A stretch of DNA of 64,000 nucleotides, taken from assembly GCA_964059195.1 (NCBI GenBank), contig CAXKWD010000004.1:122484043-122548042 (forward strand), in the 5' to 3' direction. Below the pieces are notes generated by a model that saw only the letters and a list, made by a program, of their open reading frames with translations, was not told the DNA's origin and did not search any database. Origin of the DNA: Ectobius pallidus (lineage: Eukaryota; Arthropoda; Insecta; Blattodea; Ectobiidae). This document shows positions 12,096 to 23,998 of this stretch, piece by piece (the first letter of the stretch is position 1; the number at the start of each line of letters is the position of its first letter). The position numbers and the translations under genes are program-made.

Positions 12096-12518
12096 CTTTC
12101 TTTCTTTCTTTCTCGTAGTTTAACCTCTCCCTTTTAGGATTTAAGCGACCTTACAGGGCTGCAATCTGTCGGGAGAGGGATTATCTTTGGATCACATACA
12201 TACTTTTTTGACCAGACAAGGACATGGAGGGCCTCCCCGGATGAGTGATCAGCCCAATGCCGGGACCACCTCCGTGATAACACGAACACATAGGACGAGA
12301 CACACCATTCACACACACACTCACTCCAAACAAGGCGAGGATCGGATGAAGATGATAATGGCGGCCAGATGATATCTGGGGACCACAAGGGCCTAAAGTT
12401 ACCCGACATTTGTCTCAAAGGTGAGGAAAAACCCCAGAAAAAACCCCACCCAGGTAACTTGAACCCGGGCCCGCTGCGGGAGAGGATTGGACGCATCCCC
12501 TGAGCCACAGCGGTGGAC
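12096..12518 (-). mobile_element. tRNA-derived SINE with 10-bp target duplication
   Basis: On the minus strand it starts TCCACCGCTGTGGCTCAGGGG (A box TGGCTCAGGGG at 12507-12497), then GGTTCAAGT (B box at 12465-12457). It ends in a GAAA-repeat tail. TTCATTTCAT flanks it on both sides (12086-12095 and 12519-12528). The body includes an AACCCCAGAAAAAACCCC-type conserved segment seen on the plus strand. ORFs inside it are chance frames. Confidence 0.85.
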
Positions 12519-12968
12519 TTCATTTCATTTAAGATCAAAATATAAATTCTGTAATTTCTAAATAGCCAAGTTAGATTGACAGCCTCAAAGATAAATTGTG
12601 ACAATAACATAATTTAATTCGTAAATCTAAATCTGCCATATGATATAATTAAATATTAACATTATTTTATCTCATAACTAGAACCTATGGTCTAGTGTGA
12701 TGGTAATTAGAATTAATAATTTGAATAAGAAAAAGTTAAGACAATAAGAAAGGAAAAGGTCTCATCGATTTTTATGTTCGCATTTTCTTTTTACCTATGC
12801 TTTCATATTAGAAACATATTTTAACATTTTTATTCTGAATAAGTTTTTATTATGATAGTACAGGCTAATTAAGTATTTGGATTAGAAAATAATTAATATT
12901 TAAAATGTCTGCAAATACACACCACATATCAATCTTTATCACATAAACAAAGGACAACTTCTATACGT

Positions 12969-13661
12969 TTGAATAAAGACAAGATATTTGAACACACAGT
13001 TATAGAGATAGGGACCTATCACTCAACCAGTGGAAATATTAATAAATTTATCAAAAAATTAGAAACAATGATAGGAATTTACAAGATAGAATACAAAAAT
13101 CTGATTTTATGTGACACAGACTTCTTAAAATCAAGTCCACAGAGAAATTTACTGCTTAATGTACTGGCAATGTATAACATAACCAACCTAATAAGGGAAG
13201 AAACAAGAACAACTTCCCAGATAGATGTGCTAATCATGGACAATAATAAATTCATTTACTCATTAAATAAATTTAATTCGGGCTTTTCTGATCACAATCC
13301 TATTCGCTTTAAAGTAAACAATAGACACAGATACTAAACATCAGACAAAATCCTATACAATAAAAATAAACTTTAGTAAAGAAACCAGGCAATAATTTGA
13401 ATATGTCATAAAAAGAGAACTATGGAATGATGTTATCAGGCCAACGACATCAACACTAAATATAGCTCTTTTTATTCTTCATTTATGTACTATTTAACTT
13501 GGCATTATCTTATCAAAATATTATGAAGAGAAGAAGCATGATAATCTAAAATAACTAACTGGATAACAAAAGGAATACTGACATCATGAAATAAAATACA
13601 TCTCCTTTACAAATCAAGTAAAACCAATAAAACTGAAAATTTTAATAAATACTTCAATAAA
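12969..13661 (+). pseudogene. LINE endonuclease and RT start, left part, split by a transposon
   Basis: The ORF at 12969-13337 encodes an apurinic-endonuclease-like domain of a Jockey/CR1-type LINE: SPQRNLLLNVLAMYNITNLI, then SQIDVLIMDN and a FSDHNPI motif (the conserved SDH of EEP nucleases). The usual CGDFN motif is altered to LCDTDF. From 13338 the frame is broken. The element resumes at 15027 after the IS630-type transposon. Confidence 0.75.
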
Positions 13662-13663
13662 TA

Positions 13664-15024
13664 CAGGGCGATCCATATAAAACTGAACACTTTTAAAGGC
13701 TTATAACTTTTAAACTAATAATAGCATACATATGCAACTGTGCTGAATTACAGAGTACCTTTGGGAGATTCCTCAGAGTAAATGTTGAAAATGTCCTCCA
13801 CCTGCATCCATACACAACTGTACTCGTCGCACCATATTCTGAGACGTTTTCCGAAGCGTATCCTCGTTAATGTTACTGATTTCATTCCTTATTGCTTCAC
13901 GGAGTTCAGCAAGTGACCGCGGTCTATTCTTGTACACCCTGTCCTTAAGGTAGCCCCACAAGAAGAAATCTGGAGATGTCAGGTCTGGCGATCTGGGAGG
14001 CCACAGATTGTTTGAGACAAGACGATCACCGAAGAAGCTGGCTATAAGTTTCATGGAATCACCAGACGTATGGCATGTTGCGCCATCTTGCTGGAAATAA
14101 CCTTCTGTTAATTCGATGTCGTCCAGTTGTTCCACGAATGTATTGAAGATGCGACCATAAACCGCAGTGTTTACCTTGGTGTCGTAGAAAATGGGACCAA
14201 CAATTCTGGTAGCTGACACCGCACACCAGACCCCAACCTTTTCCGGATGCAATGGAGCTTCGTGGATAATATTCGGGTTCTCAGCAGCCCAATACCTGCT
14301 GTTTTGAGTGTTGATGTAGCCTGAGAGGTGAAACCATGCTTCATCTGTAAACCAGGTTATGGAGAGAATGTCTGGGGTTGCAATAAGAAGAGCCTGAAAC
14401 CATTGGCAATAACGCATTCGCTTTTCCGCGTCTGGTTCTTTTAACTGATGCACTACATGCACTCTGTATGCTCGTAGGCCTGCTTTCTTTGCAGCTCTCT
14501 GACATGTGCCATATGAGTAGCCTGTCTCCTGGCTCAACCGGCGCAATGATTTCTTTGGTGAGTTCACAAAACGTTCTCGAACATCATTAACACACTCTTG
14601 ACTCATCACAGATCTTTTTTTCCCAGTTTCGCTGAGGAGAGAGCCAGTTGTCTCCAGCTTCCTCACCATGGATAAAATTGTTGCCCTTGTTGGAATATTG
14701 CGCACATTGAATTGTCTTCTAAATGCCCGTTGAGTTTCAATCAATGACTTCGTACACTAATATGTTTTCACAAGAAAAACACGCTGCTGAATTGAGAACT
14801 GCATTTTCGTTTCTGACTGCAAAACTAGAGACTGAAAACTAATTACTAATAAACAACAATAGTCGTAAGGCAACAATGCATGGATGGTAGGAGTACAAAC
14901 ATTATTACCAATATCGATTCTCCCAAAGCCACTGAGATCATAAAACCAAATTTCAATCTTTTATTACTTTCCAGAGGGAAATTATAAGTCTTTAAAACTG
15001 TTCAGTTTTATATGGATCACCCTG
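13664..15024 (-). mobile_element. IS630/Tc1-mariner-type transposon (1361 bp) inserted in a LINE
   Basis: Inverted repeats of about 50 bp (CAGGGYGATCCATATAAAAC...) are flanked by TA at 13662-13663 and 15025-15026. One transposase gene is inside on the minus strand. The surrounding sequence is a LINE coding region that resumes on both sides. Confidence 0.9.
13773..14804 (-). pseudogene. transposase with DUF4817-like HTH and DDE_3 domain, one early stop codon
   Basis: Cut-and-paste transposase of the IS630/Tc1-mariner superfamily. The frame opens at ATG 14804 (MQFSIQQRVFLVKTY) and is interrupted by TAG at codon 16 (14759-14757). It then runs 323 codons from Ile/Met 14744 to the end. N-terminal helix-turn-helix around TQRAFRRQFNVRN and LRRLSQETGYSYGTCQRAAK. 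Catalytic core: FTDEAWFHLSG (first Asp), FQQDGATCHTS (second Asp), WPPRSPDLTSPDFFLWGYLK (last acidic residue, 38 residues after the second Asp). Apart from the single stop the frame is intact, so the copy is recent. A shorter protein from a later Met could still be made but would lack the start of the DNA-binding domain. Confidence 0.88.
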
Positions 15025-15026
15025 TA

Positions 15027-15726
15027 TAAAAATATACAAGAAAGTTACACAGAGGCCAAAAAGCTACATACAGACAACTTGATAAAATAGGCAAATAGGA
15101 AAGGGAAAATATTACGGAAAATAATAAAATAGGGAATTATGATCGAAAGGAAACAACTTGAAAGATATACAATTAAATGGCACGCTAATTTCAGAACCAA
15201 CTTATTTGCAGACAATTTTAATACATACTTCCCATTAATTGCAGATTAATTAATTAATGTAAATATTAATAATAATCATTCTAACAGTACCCTTAACATA
15301 TTAACAAGTCAGAGATCAATAGTTCTACAAACCAGTCGAAGATGACGAAATTGTAAAAATAATCAAATCAAAAATAAATAATTTTTCAGCTGGTAAAGAC
15401 AAAATTCCAGAGTGTATTATTAAAACCTTTAGTAAATATATTATTAAGCCAATTGTAGACATGAACAACTGCTCGATCCTCATGAAAGCCTTCCCATAAA
15501 AGCTAAAATTATTCCCCTGCACAAAGTTGGACAATATAGATAATTAATTGAGATAATTAATTGAGCTTTTCCTGGCGTTTGGTCTGAGTATAATGTTCTT
15601 GGGTTGTTAGCCAGGTGAGTGAATCCAATCACTCATTATACTCATAGAGATAATAATTAGTAATTACAGACCAATAGTAATGCCATCATGATTTGCAAAA
15701 ATATTTGAAAGTGTGATATAGTATAA
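15027..15726 (+). pseudogene. LINE reverse-transcriptase part, continuation of the split element
   Basis: Frame at about 15325-15490 reads EDDEIVKIIKSKINNFSAGK then DKIPECIIKTFSKYIIKPIV, the start of a Jockey/CR1-like RT, and further on IIPLHKVG. A short AT-rich insert (about 15540-15650) breaks it, after which NYRPIVMPS...FAKIFESV resumes. It continues the endonuclease fragment at 12969-13661. Confidence 0.7.
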
Positions 15727-16503
15727 TCTCGATATAAAGGACCTCAGTTTAGAGTACTTTTCAGTATTAAGTACATATCATAATGAATAGAGGAGAAAGT
15801 GTGATGACTGAGGTAGTTCACTGGTTCCGCCGCTAGGTAGCAGTTACTTCGTTTGAGACTCGCGGAAGCAAGATTACTACGGGCGGTATAGGAAAAATTG
15901 CAAACACTCTTAAACAAAATAATATATTAATCTATTTCAAAATGACTCACCTTATCTAAAATGAATTGTTAGATGCTTTTGACAATTTTCGGGCTGCTTT
16001 ACACGTCTTGGAAGATCTCATCTCCATAAATAAACATGGCCATGTGTAACAGTAATTTCTCAGATTGCAAGAAGCTTGACCGTAACATTTCGTTCCACAT
16101 CTTTCAAAAAATCGAAGATGTTAACAAGCAATGAACAATTATATAATATAGGTATGAAACAGCTAAGGGATGATTTGGTCTAATATTTTGTTGCCTAGAA
16201 AATAGGGTAGAGGGTATGTTAGTATAATTTGTTGAGAATTTGTTAAAGAATGTACATTTGTATAGAAATAACAACGTATAATTAGGGTAGAAAACAGCTA
16301 AGGGATATTTTATAAATTAATATTAATATTACATTGTGTAGAATATTACTGAGTATTAATTTGTATTAATATTGTATTAATAGTAATATTATTTATATTA
16401 ATATTAATTTTCTCCTGGCTGTATGGGGTAAGTTATATAGGTGAAACACGGTCAAAAGTGTAGATCTGTGTACAAATTATGTGACAGAGATAATATAAAC
16501 TAA

Positions 16504-17788
16504 GGCCGGTATTCATAGTCGGCGACTTAAGAACCGACTTTATAAAGCTGAACTTATTTGACAAGTCGACTGATATGTTTTCCGTATTCATAGTCTTCTT
16601 TAAAGTCGTACTTTATTAAGTCTGACTTCATAAAGTTCTACTTATTCTACCCAGTACATACTAAAGTCGAACTCAATAATATGAAAAATCACTCGTTCAC
16701 TGCCATAACAATTGAATTAGCCAATCGTGTTTAAGATTTTTTCAGACTTTATGTAAAGCAAAGCCGTCTGAGCACGTATTTTGCTATCGTGATATAAAAC
16801 AGAGTGTCCACCAAGTATTGCTGAAGAAATTCCCGACTTATTCCCAGATTTTCAATGATCATTACAGAAATTCCCGACCAAAATATGATTACGAAGCACT
16901 TTCTAATAACTGTGTAAGAAAAATCATAGGATTATACATACTTTAAGTAAGAAAAAGAAGATAAGAAGAAAGAAATTTTTGGCAGGAAAAGTTTATCTTC
17001 AAGAGCAGTTGAGGTTTTTTGGAAGCTGGCAGAAGGTAAAATTGTATTCATTTTCACCTGTTTTATGTGTGCCACAAATTTTTCGAATTTTCCCTGATAT
17101 TTTAATAAATTTATTGACTTTTCCCGGATTTTCCCAACCATACGAAATTCCTGGATTTTCCTGACTAGTGGACACCCTGTAAAAATACAGACGGCGCTGT
17201 GCATTGTAAGCAAAGAATTCAGTTCATCCAGTCATATTATGCACCGTGTAAGTAAACTGTTCAGTAGTTTCTTGAGTATATCCTTCGTATATATTAGCTG
17301 GGAGATCGTTCAGAGTTAATACCGGCACGCTTATGTATTTATTTCGATATTAATTATTGTTTTAGAGAGATTCAAAACAGCTTAGCAAGCTTTGGGCTGA
17401 TATGAAATGCCAGCAGAGAGAAATGCTGATGAAAGATAGGCGATTGATATTTCCAAAATTGTGTCTGCTTGAAACAAAATCTCTTTTTAAATTCATTGTC
17501 ACTGTAGAATTTGAATGGATTCATCATGTTTCGCAAATAACGCTTTGGGGCGTGGATTTCTTCTAATACTGGCCAAGATCCTCAAAATTACTAGACTGAA
17601 ATAAGTCAGGGGGACCCTTGACTTGATAAAGTGACTATGAATAGCAATTAGCTCGACTTTGTCAAGTCTGACTTTATAAAGTAACTACGTCATAAGTCCG
17701 ACTTGTTTGGGTCAGAAACTCAACCTAAGACGAGATTCAAGTTTGACTTGGATATAAGTATGACTTATTGCGACTATGAATACCGGCC
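16504..17788. mobile_element. PIF/Harbinger-like MITE (1285 bp)
   Basis: Ends GGCCGGTATTCATAGTCG / CGACTATGAATACCGGCC are flanked by TAA on both sides (16501-16503, 17789-17791), the TWA target duplication of Harbinger. Subterminal DNA has many copies of AAGTCNNACTT-like motifs. No transposase was seen. The empty site AAACTAAGGGATGGTTTG matches two nearby repeats (about 16155 and 16295), which supports the boundaries. A second element is nested inside. Confidence 0.85.
16800..17179. mobile_element. MITE nested in the Harbinger-like MITE (380 bp)
   Basis: Inverted ends CAGAGTGTCCACCAAGT / rc CAGGGTGTCCACTAGTC are flanked by TAAAA on both sides (16795-16799, 17180-17184). The interior is rich in AATTCCCGAC/TTTCCCGG motifs. 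No coding. The superfamily is uncertain (hAT-like ends, 5-bp duplication). Confidence 0.65.
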
Positions 17789-18612
17789 TAAGGGATGGTT
17801 TGTGAATTGCAGGGCATGGAAAATTTCATAAAGCAGCATTACAAAAATAGGGCGCGCGATCTTTAAAATTGGCGTCTCAACATCCGATAAAGACGCACAT
17901 ACGCAAAAATTGTTTTGCAATGCATTCTAAAGTTCTCCAAAGCAAAGAACTTCCCTGTGAGAAATGCAAGGAATGTGACCGTTGCGCGCGCAAGCATGCC
18001 GGCGCGACCAATAAGAATCTGCCTAGCCACCTGTGATGGTACCCCTCACCTCCTCCTTCTCCACCGGAGCAATATATCGCCTCTTGCCCCTCTAATCAGC
18101 AGTGCACCCCGCAGGGAAGTACAGCATTTTCCCTGATTTTTTCATTAAAAAAAATGAAATCCTCTTGCCTTAACTACAGCCCACTATTTGCTCTTAAACC
18201 CTCAACAATTCGCCGTTCGCTGTAACTGATGTACGTTTTATGTAGTTAAATTATATTATTATTAAAAAAAAGGAACAAGATATTAAACTAATAAGGCATT
18301 TGCTATGATAATTAGACATAAAAATTACTAACATAAATGAACAGAAAATATGATAAATAATCCAATAAATGAATAAATAAAAGTAGTGCAGATTTACGAA
18401 GTTAGAAAAAAACTTCATTCACTCCTTTTCCCCAGCGGGTCAATCTTGCAGTATGGGTACAAGTATATATAATATATAATATATATACATAATATATATA
18501 ATACATATAATATAGTATTATTATTGAGTCCACGAATAAATTATGTAAAGATTTTTACGTTATTGCTGGTATTTTATGGAAAAGATGCCTGCTAATACCT
18601 CAATACCATTCT

Positions 18613-19010
18613 GATAGCTTTAACACCTGGAGTAATTACTATTACTCGTAAACCATTATAGATATAGGTGGTACTCGATTTATAATAAGATTCAAATATT
18701 TCACTAAACCTTAAACGTTTGATCTCTTTCTGGACACAAAAAATAAGATAAAAAATGTCGCATAGTCAAATTTGCTTCACCCTCTACATTTCACGATCGT
18801 CCCACATCACTCAGACAGCTGTAGCGCCCGGAATAATTACCACTCATTATTCGTAAACCATTCAAGTTATAAAGGTGGTACTGAATAAAATTGAAATATT
18901 TCACTAAAACTTTCTTGCTTGAAGTTTTTACAGGACACAAAAATGAAAAAAATTGTCGCATAGTCAAATTCCGTTTCACGCTCCATGAATTTCGTGTAAT
19001 TCGTGATGTT
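18613..19010. repeat. two tandem copies of a ~200-bp unit
   Basis: The segment from GATAGCTTTAACACCTGGAG (18613) repeats from GACAGCTGTAGCGCCCGGAA (18814). Both copies share ATTCGTAAACCATT-like, GGTGGTACT, AAATATTTCACTAAA and TGTCGCATAGTCAAATT-like blocks. They are diverged, and no coding is evident. Confidence 0.65.
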
Positions 19011-19379
19011 TATATAATGAAATAAAAACATTTATGTCCGCATTTTTTGAGTCTCTGTTTTAACCATCAGAAGGACTGTTGTGTGCAGATTATTTCTGCA
19101 CAAATTTCACAGAAATAGGATCAAGGGTTAATTAAAGATTGTGAGTTTAATCATAAGATGCCAAACTATCATGATGCAGCATTGAGAAGTCTAAACGCAA
19201 ACGAAGGTGCTGCCAGTGTTTCGGTGGACCGCTGCTCTCCCTATACCCACCATTGTCTGAGCGGCCGAGTCATCACACTTTCTCATTCTATTCATTATGT
19301 ACATATTATAAATCACCACTCAAATCCCATACATCATAATAGAAACATATTTCATTTTTACAATTCCATTACTTATGAT

Positions 19380-20300
19380 CATGTATGCAAATGGGGGGTG
19401 GGAGGCACATGAGAAAAAAATGGTAGTAGTAGGTAAAGCAGCTATGAAAGCGGTTAGAATATGTATGTATAAATACTTCAGTTATATGGTTAGAGAGAAT
19501 ATATGAGGCGGTGGTGGAAGCAAAAATGTTATATGGGGTTGAAATGCGGGGGGCATCAAAGGGGTGGTTGAAAGTTGACCTTGTACATAGGATGTTTTGT
19601 AGAGAAGTGCTAGGCCTACCTAGGGGATCACCAATGGGATTGGGAGTAGCAGAGCTAGGAAGGGTAGGAAGGAAAGGTATGATAGTAGACAGAATTTTGA
19701 AATATTGGTATCGCATTATAAATGTGGATGAGGATAACACATTAAAAGAATCTATGAAGTATTTAAATGAAGGTAGGAGGACAAAATTAAAAGGATACTG
19801 GAAGAAGTTGGAAGGGGGGATATTTGGCAAAGAGGAGAAAGTAATAAGATAGGATTTTGGAGGGAAGTAAGAAAAAGAGTAGAGGACATGGAAAGACAAG
19901 AGATCTGGGCGAGCTTTGTGAACAAAAGTTCTTTGAGATTATACAGAGTAATCAAAACAGAGTGGGGAAGAGAGAAATATGTGGATTGTTGTGATAAGCA
20001 AGGAAGAGAGGGATATGCATGGATAAGAACGGGGGTGATATATCTGAAAGGGTTAAGGAAGGACAGAGAGGAAGGTAGTAAAGAGGAAGGAATATCACAC
20101 TACTTAACAGAAAGTAAAGGGGTAAGAAGGTGGAGAGAAGAAATTTGGGAGACAAAGTGGGAGAAATTTCATAATGAGATAATAATCATCAAGATGTTGA
20201 AATTCAGAGGAGAAGAAAAGACTAGGAATACAGGGGAGTATTTAGGAAAAATGTGAAAGAAGTGGGTGAGAAAAATTAAGAAATAGATCAAGAGTAAAAT
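19380..20300 (+). pseudogene. LINE C-terminal fragment
   Basis: Frames at 19493-19850 and 19888-20256 encode VEAKMLYGVEMRG, VHRMFCREVLGLPRGSPMGL and AELGRVGRKGMIVDRILKYW, the segment after the RT domain of Jockey/I-like LINEs (YGCEVWG... RRFLRYVLGV... GELGR). There are at least two frameshifts and stops. Flanking 19010-19380 has no recognised content. Confidence 0.65.
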
Positions 20301-20435
20301 AATCAGGAAAGGTATGGTAAGTTAACCAGAATCCCCAATCATAAATAAAACCTAGGGGTTATAGTATGAGGGGATTCTTAATTGGTAATGCTAGACTTAT
20401 AGGTAAGAGACGTATAAAGTGGATGTAGTTAACTA

Positions 20436-21776
20436 CGAGGTGTGATCAAAAAGTTTTCGGAATGTCCTCAGAACGAATTTGTCACTAAGCTGTGTTTTAT
20501 TCTTTCCTAGACTGTACTTGCAGAATTTCGTTGTGTTTAAAATGAGGGGTCGCACCATCTGCTCCGACATTCCAGTGCAGAGATATAGTCTCTGAAGTGT
20601 AGGCGTGTTTTATACCTGCGGCGATTTTCATTTGTAACAATAATGCGGGATTATGAGGAACAACGAACATCCATTAAATTTTGCTTTAAACTCGGAAAAA
20701 ATGCTACAGAAACATATCAAATGCTTAAAACTGCTTATGGGGAGGATGCCATGGGAAAATCTCAAGCATTTCAATGGTTTTCAAAATTTAAAAGTGGTGT
20801 GACGTCAGTTCAAGATGCAGATCGCTCAGGACGACCATCTTCAAGCAAAACAAATGAGAATATCGCTCAAGTGAGGGAAATCGTGTTAAATGATAGGCGT
20901 GTTACAATACGGGAAATTTGTGAGGAACTAGGACTTTCATTCGGAAGTGTTCAAAGCATTTTGAAAGATGATAGATGATTTGAACATGAGAAGAATTGCT
21001 GCGAAGTTCGTGCCTCGCCTCCTTTCCAATGACCAAAAGGAAAGACGTGTGACTGCTTGTACAGATCTTAAAGAACAACTTCAAAATGATCCACAATTTA
21101 TGGAATAGATTATTACAGGTGATGAAACATGGATTTATGGATACGATCCTGAAACGAAGCAACAATCTTCACAATGGAAGAGTCCTGCATCTCCACGTCC
21201 AAAAAAAGCCCGACAGGTTCGGTCCAATGTAAAGTCAATGATGATTGTTTTTTTCGACATTAAAGGCATTGTTCACAAAGAATTTGTTCCTCAGAATGCA
21301 ACAGTAAATCAAGTGTTTTACAAACAAGTGCTACAACGATTGAGAGAGAGTGTGCGACGCAAACGGCCTGAGAAATGGAGGACTGGTGACTGGTTCCTGC
21401 ATCATGATAATACACCCGCGCACAGAGCCATTTCTGTCTGCCAGTATTTGGCAAAGAATAAGATGTCTACTATTCCACACCCTGCTTATTCTCCCGATTT
21501 GGCTCCAGCAGACTTTTTTCTGTTCCCACGACTTAAAATGCAGCTTCGGGGGCATCGATTTGAAGATATTGTTGTCATCCAGAGAGAATCGCAGGTGGCT
21601 TTGGAGGTGTTCCAAGAAAAAGACTTCCAGAAGTGCTTCCAACAATGGCAACAGCGCTGGGACAGGTGCATCAACTCCCAAGGAGACTACTTCGAGGGTG
21701 ACAGTGCGGAATAGACAAATCAAGGTAATGTGCTATATTTATAGAGTCATTCCGGAAACTTTTTGATCACACCTCG
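20436..21776 (+). mobile_element. mariner element (1341 bp)
   Basis: Inverted ends of about 28 bp (CGAGGTGTGATCAAAAAGTT) are flanked by TA at 20434-20435 and 21777-21778. It is full length for a mariner and encodes one broken transposase gene. Confidence 0.95.
20643..21714 (+). pseudogene. mariner transposase (DD34D), disrupted
   Basis: Starts MRDYEEQRTSIKFCFKLGK with the HTH region FQWFSKFKSGVTSVQDADRS and RSGRPSSS. The frame is lost at a 7-bp tandem duplication (AGATGAT twice, 20966-20979), and the restored frame then meets a TAG at 21106-21108. Downstream the catalytic core is otherwise open: DETWIYGYDP, HHDNTPAHRA and YSPDLAPADFFLFPRLK, with 34 residues between the second and third Asp, the mariner signature. 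Two lesions make this copy inactive. Confidence 0.93.
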
Positions 21777-22215
21777 TATGTAAGTAAAAGTATGTGTAAA
21801 TAAATTCTACTTATGATCATTTCAGTAATAAGTACAAAAATGTAAACACTAAAAATGAATACTTGGCTTTTTCATCTTTATTTCCTTCACAAGTATTTAA
21901 TAAGTTTAGATTCATATACTATTTAAATCTTTTCCTAAGCTGTTTTGGCATGAATGATGAATTGTATGCGCTTCAGAAGTCCAACTGTTGATAATGAGAA
22001 AATACAATGTGGCATATACATGAAGGAAAAGTTTCTCCAAGCATGGCTTGAAGCATCAAGATATATTTACTGTACACTGTAGAATATTCTAATTTAATTC
22101 ATGTTTTTCTAAATATTGAAAACTAGAGTTGTTTCTTCTGTGTTGTAAGCAGTGAAAAATTAAGAGTGTACATGCTATACTGCACTATTTGAATTGTGCT
22201 CATATATTTCTAACA

Positions 22216-22335
22216 ATGAAAACAAAGAAAAGAAAGCAGTTTAGCATAGAGCAGAAGGTAGAGATAATTGGAAAAGTTGGGGACGGAACAAAATTGATTG
22301 ATGTAGCAGTGTTTACGATAACTATGTCAAAATAA
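22216..22335 (+). pseudogene. pogo/CENP-B-like N-terminal fragment
   Basis: ATG-started frame MKTKKRKQFSIEQKVEIIGK then VGDGTKLIDVAVF, ending at a TAA after 39 codons. It matches the first helix region of CENP-B/Tigger-type HTH proteins. No further domain follows and no terminal repeats were found. Confidence 0.55.
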
Positions 22336-23456
22336 TGAAGAAAAAATCCTTAAAATGTATAAACGTTCAGCAATGGCATAGTGTATTATGGAATAACTCT
22401 TACTGCATTATTTATTGTAGAAACACTATGATTTTGCATTAACCAGTTAAACCGTAAAATGTTTGGTTTCAGGGCTGAAACTCAGTACCAGTATATATAA
22501 AGAAAATTGAAGTAACCAACATTTAAAAAAAAAGTATCCCAAAAGTAACTCTGCTGTCATTAAAATATAATATAAGTAACCTTAATCCTTAAAATGAGAG
22601 GGTATTATAATGTAAGTATATATATAAACTTATTTGATGATAATTATACATTTGACAATAAAATGGCACAATATTAGGCAAAGTACATTTCCATTTTTTC
22701 TTTTGGCCTCCTTATCTTCCCTTATAGTCAGTCGATACACCCACATCATTCTATAATGCTTTTATTATAATTACAAATACAGGAGATGTATTGATATTAA
22801 ATCAAGAATGCCAAAGACAAAATCATTTTAAGTCAAATTGTAAATATATAAATGGTAAAACTACCAAAAACAAATATAAAAATTATAATAAATGACTGTA
22901 CTTTGTATACTATTACAAGAAAATACTTTTTGATTAAAAAAAATCATATTAAAACTTTTCTTAACTAAAATATTTTGTATTTTTTCTGCTCTTTCGTACA
23001 TGAGCCTTTCTTCATCTTTGATGACTGTCAATTCTTTTAAGTATGGCATATGCAACCTTTGCTTCTTGTAAATAATTTTTGTCCAAATCTTTTTTTTTAA
23101 ACTTGGAGCGTGCTGCTTCAAAAAGCTTGTTACTTGTTTTCATTTTATCAGTGTTCTTCCTTAATTCTTTTCAAGTTTGTTTCTAGTGTTTCAATTCCCT
23201 TTATTTTATTTCTAGCTTACTATCTTCTTCTGCTTTTATTGCTTTCCCTCCTCTTCAGTTTTATTCAACTTTAATTGCTGCTCCAGTTTTTTTCTTTTTA
23301 GGTGTGCAATGTAAGTAGAGTGAGCAGACCTTGCCAGAGCCAGTAATTCTTTTGTGATTGGGATTAATGCTGGTCGATTTTCAGATTTTTCAAAGCATCT
23401 TGAATATGCAACCATGCACTTAACATTCACACTGATATGGATGCTTTTTATCAGTT

Positions 23457-23713
23457 CCGGGGTGCGCGGGCAAAGCGAGTTAAGTCCACTTTCTTGTTAC
23501 TGAGAATTGGAGTGACTTAACACACTATACCAGCCCAACATAGCTTTAGAGTTGGATAAACCTATGAGGCACACATCCATAACTACCATATAATTGTGAA
23601 TATGACTTATTGGACTTAACATAAATGTAGAGAACATTTTTATCTATAATTCTATGGACACATCTCTGTTTTTTAGGATGGTGGACTTGACTCTCTTTGC
23701 CCACGCACCCCGG
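23457..23713. mobile_element. MITE of 257 bp inside the hAT-like gene
   Basis: Inverted ends of about 33 bp (CCGGGGTGCGYGGGCAAAG...) are flanked by AGTT on both sides (23453-23456, 23714-23717). It interrupts the frame right after GFSRSGRIL. Superfamily unassigned. Confidence 0.7.
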
Positions 23714-23998
23714 AGTTAAGATTCTACCAGACCTAGAAAAACCTCTCCCTACATCTGCACTGCCATGGGACAGAGTGAAACAAATCTTAATCACTTTTGC
23801 AACATTTGGGTACTTAAGCATTCCACATGGAAGTGTGACATTAATAAATGGTTTCCAATATTCATCAATAGCAGATTTTTCATTTCTATCTTCAGCATTT
23901 TCCATTCACCTTGTAAGGCCATCAGTGGGAACATCTACAGGGAGAACCTTGGCAATTTTCACATTGCATTCTGAATTTTTCCCTTGGGTTGCAAGAAA

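Noticed and set aside
12134..12610. 158-codon minus ORF and 61-codon plus ORF
   Set aside because: Both lie within the tRNA-derived SINE body; chance frames in a GC-richer repeat.
18470..18515. AT-rich palindromic tract as a replication or attachment site
   Set aside because: Simple TATATA/ATAATA low-complexity DNA, not distinguishable from other AT runs here.
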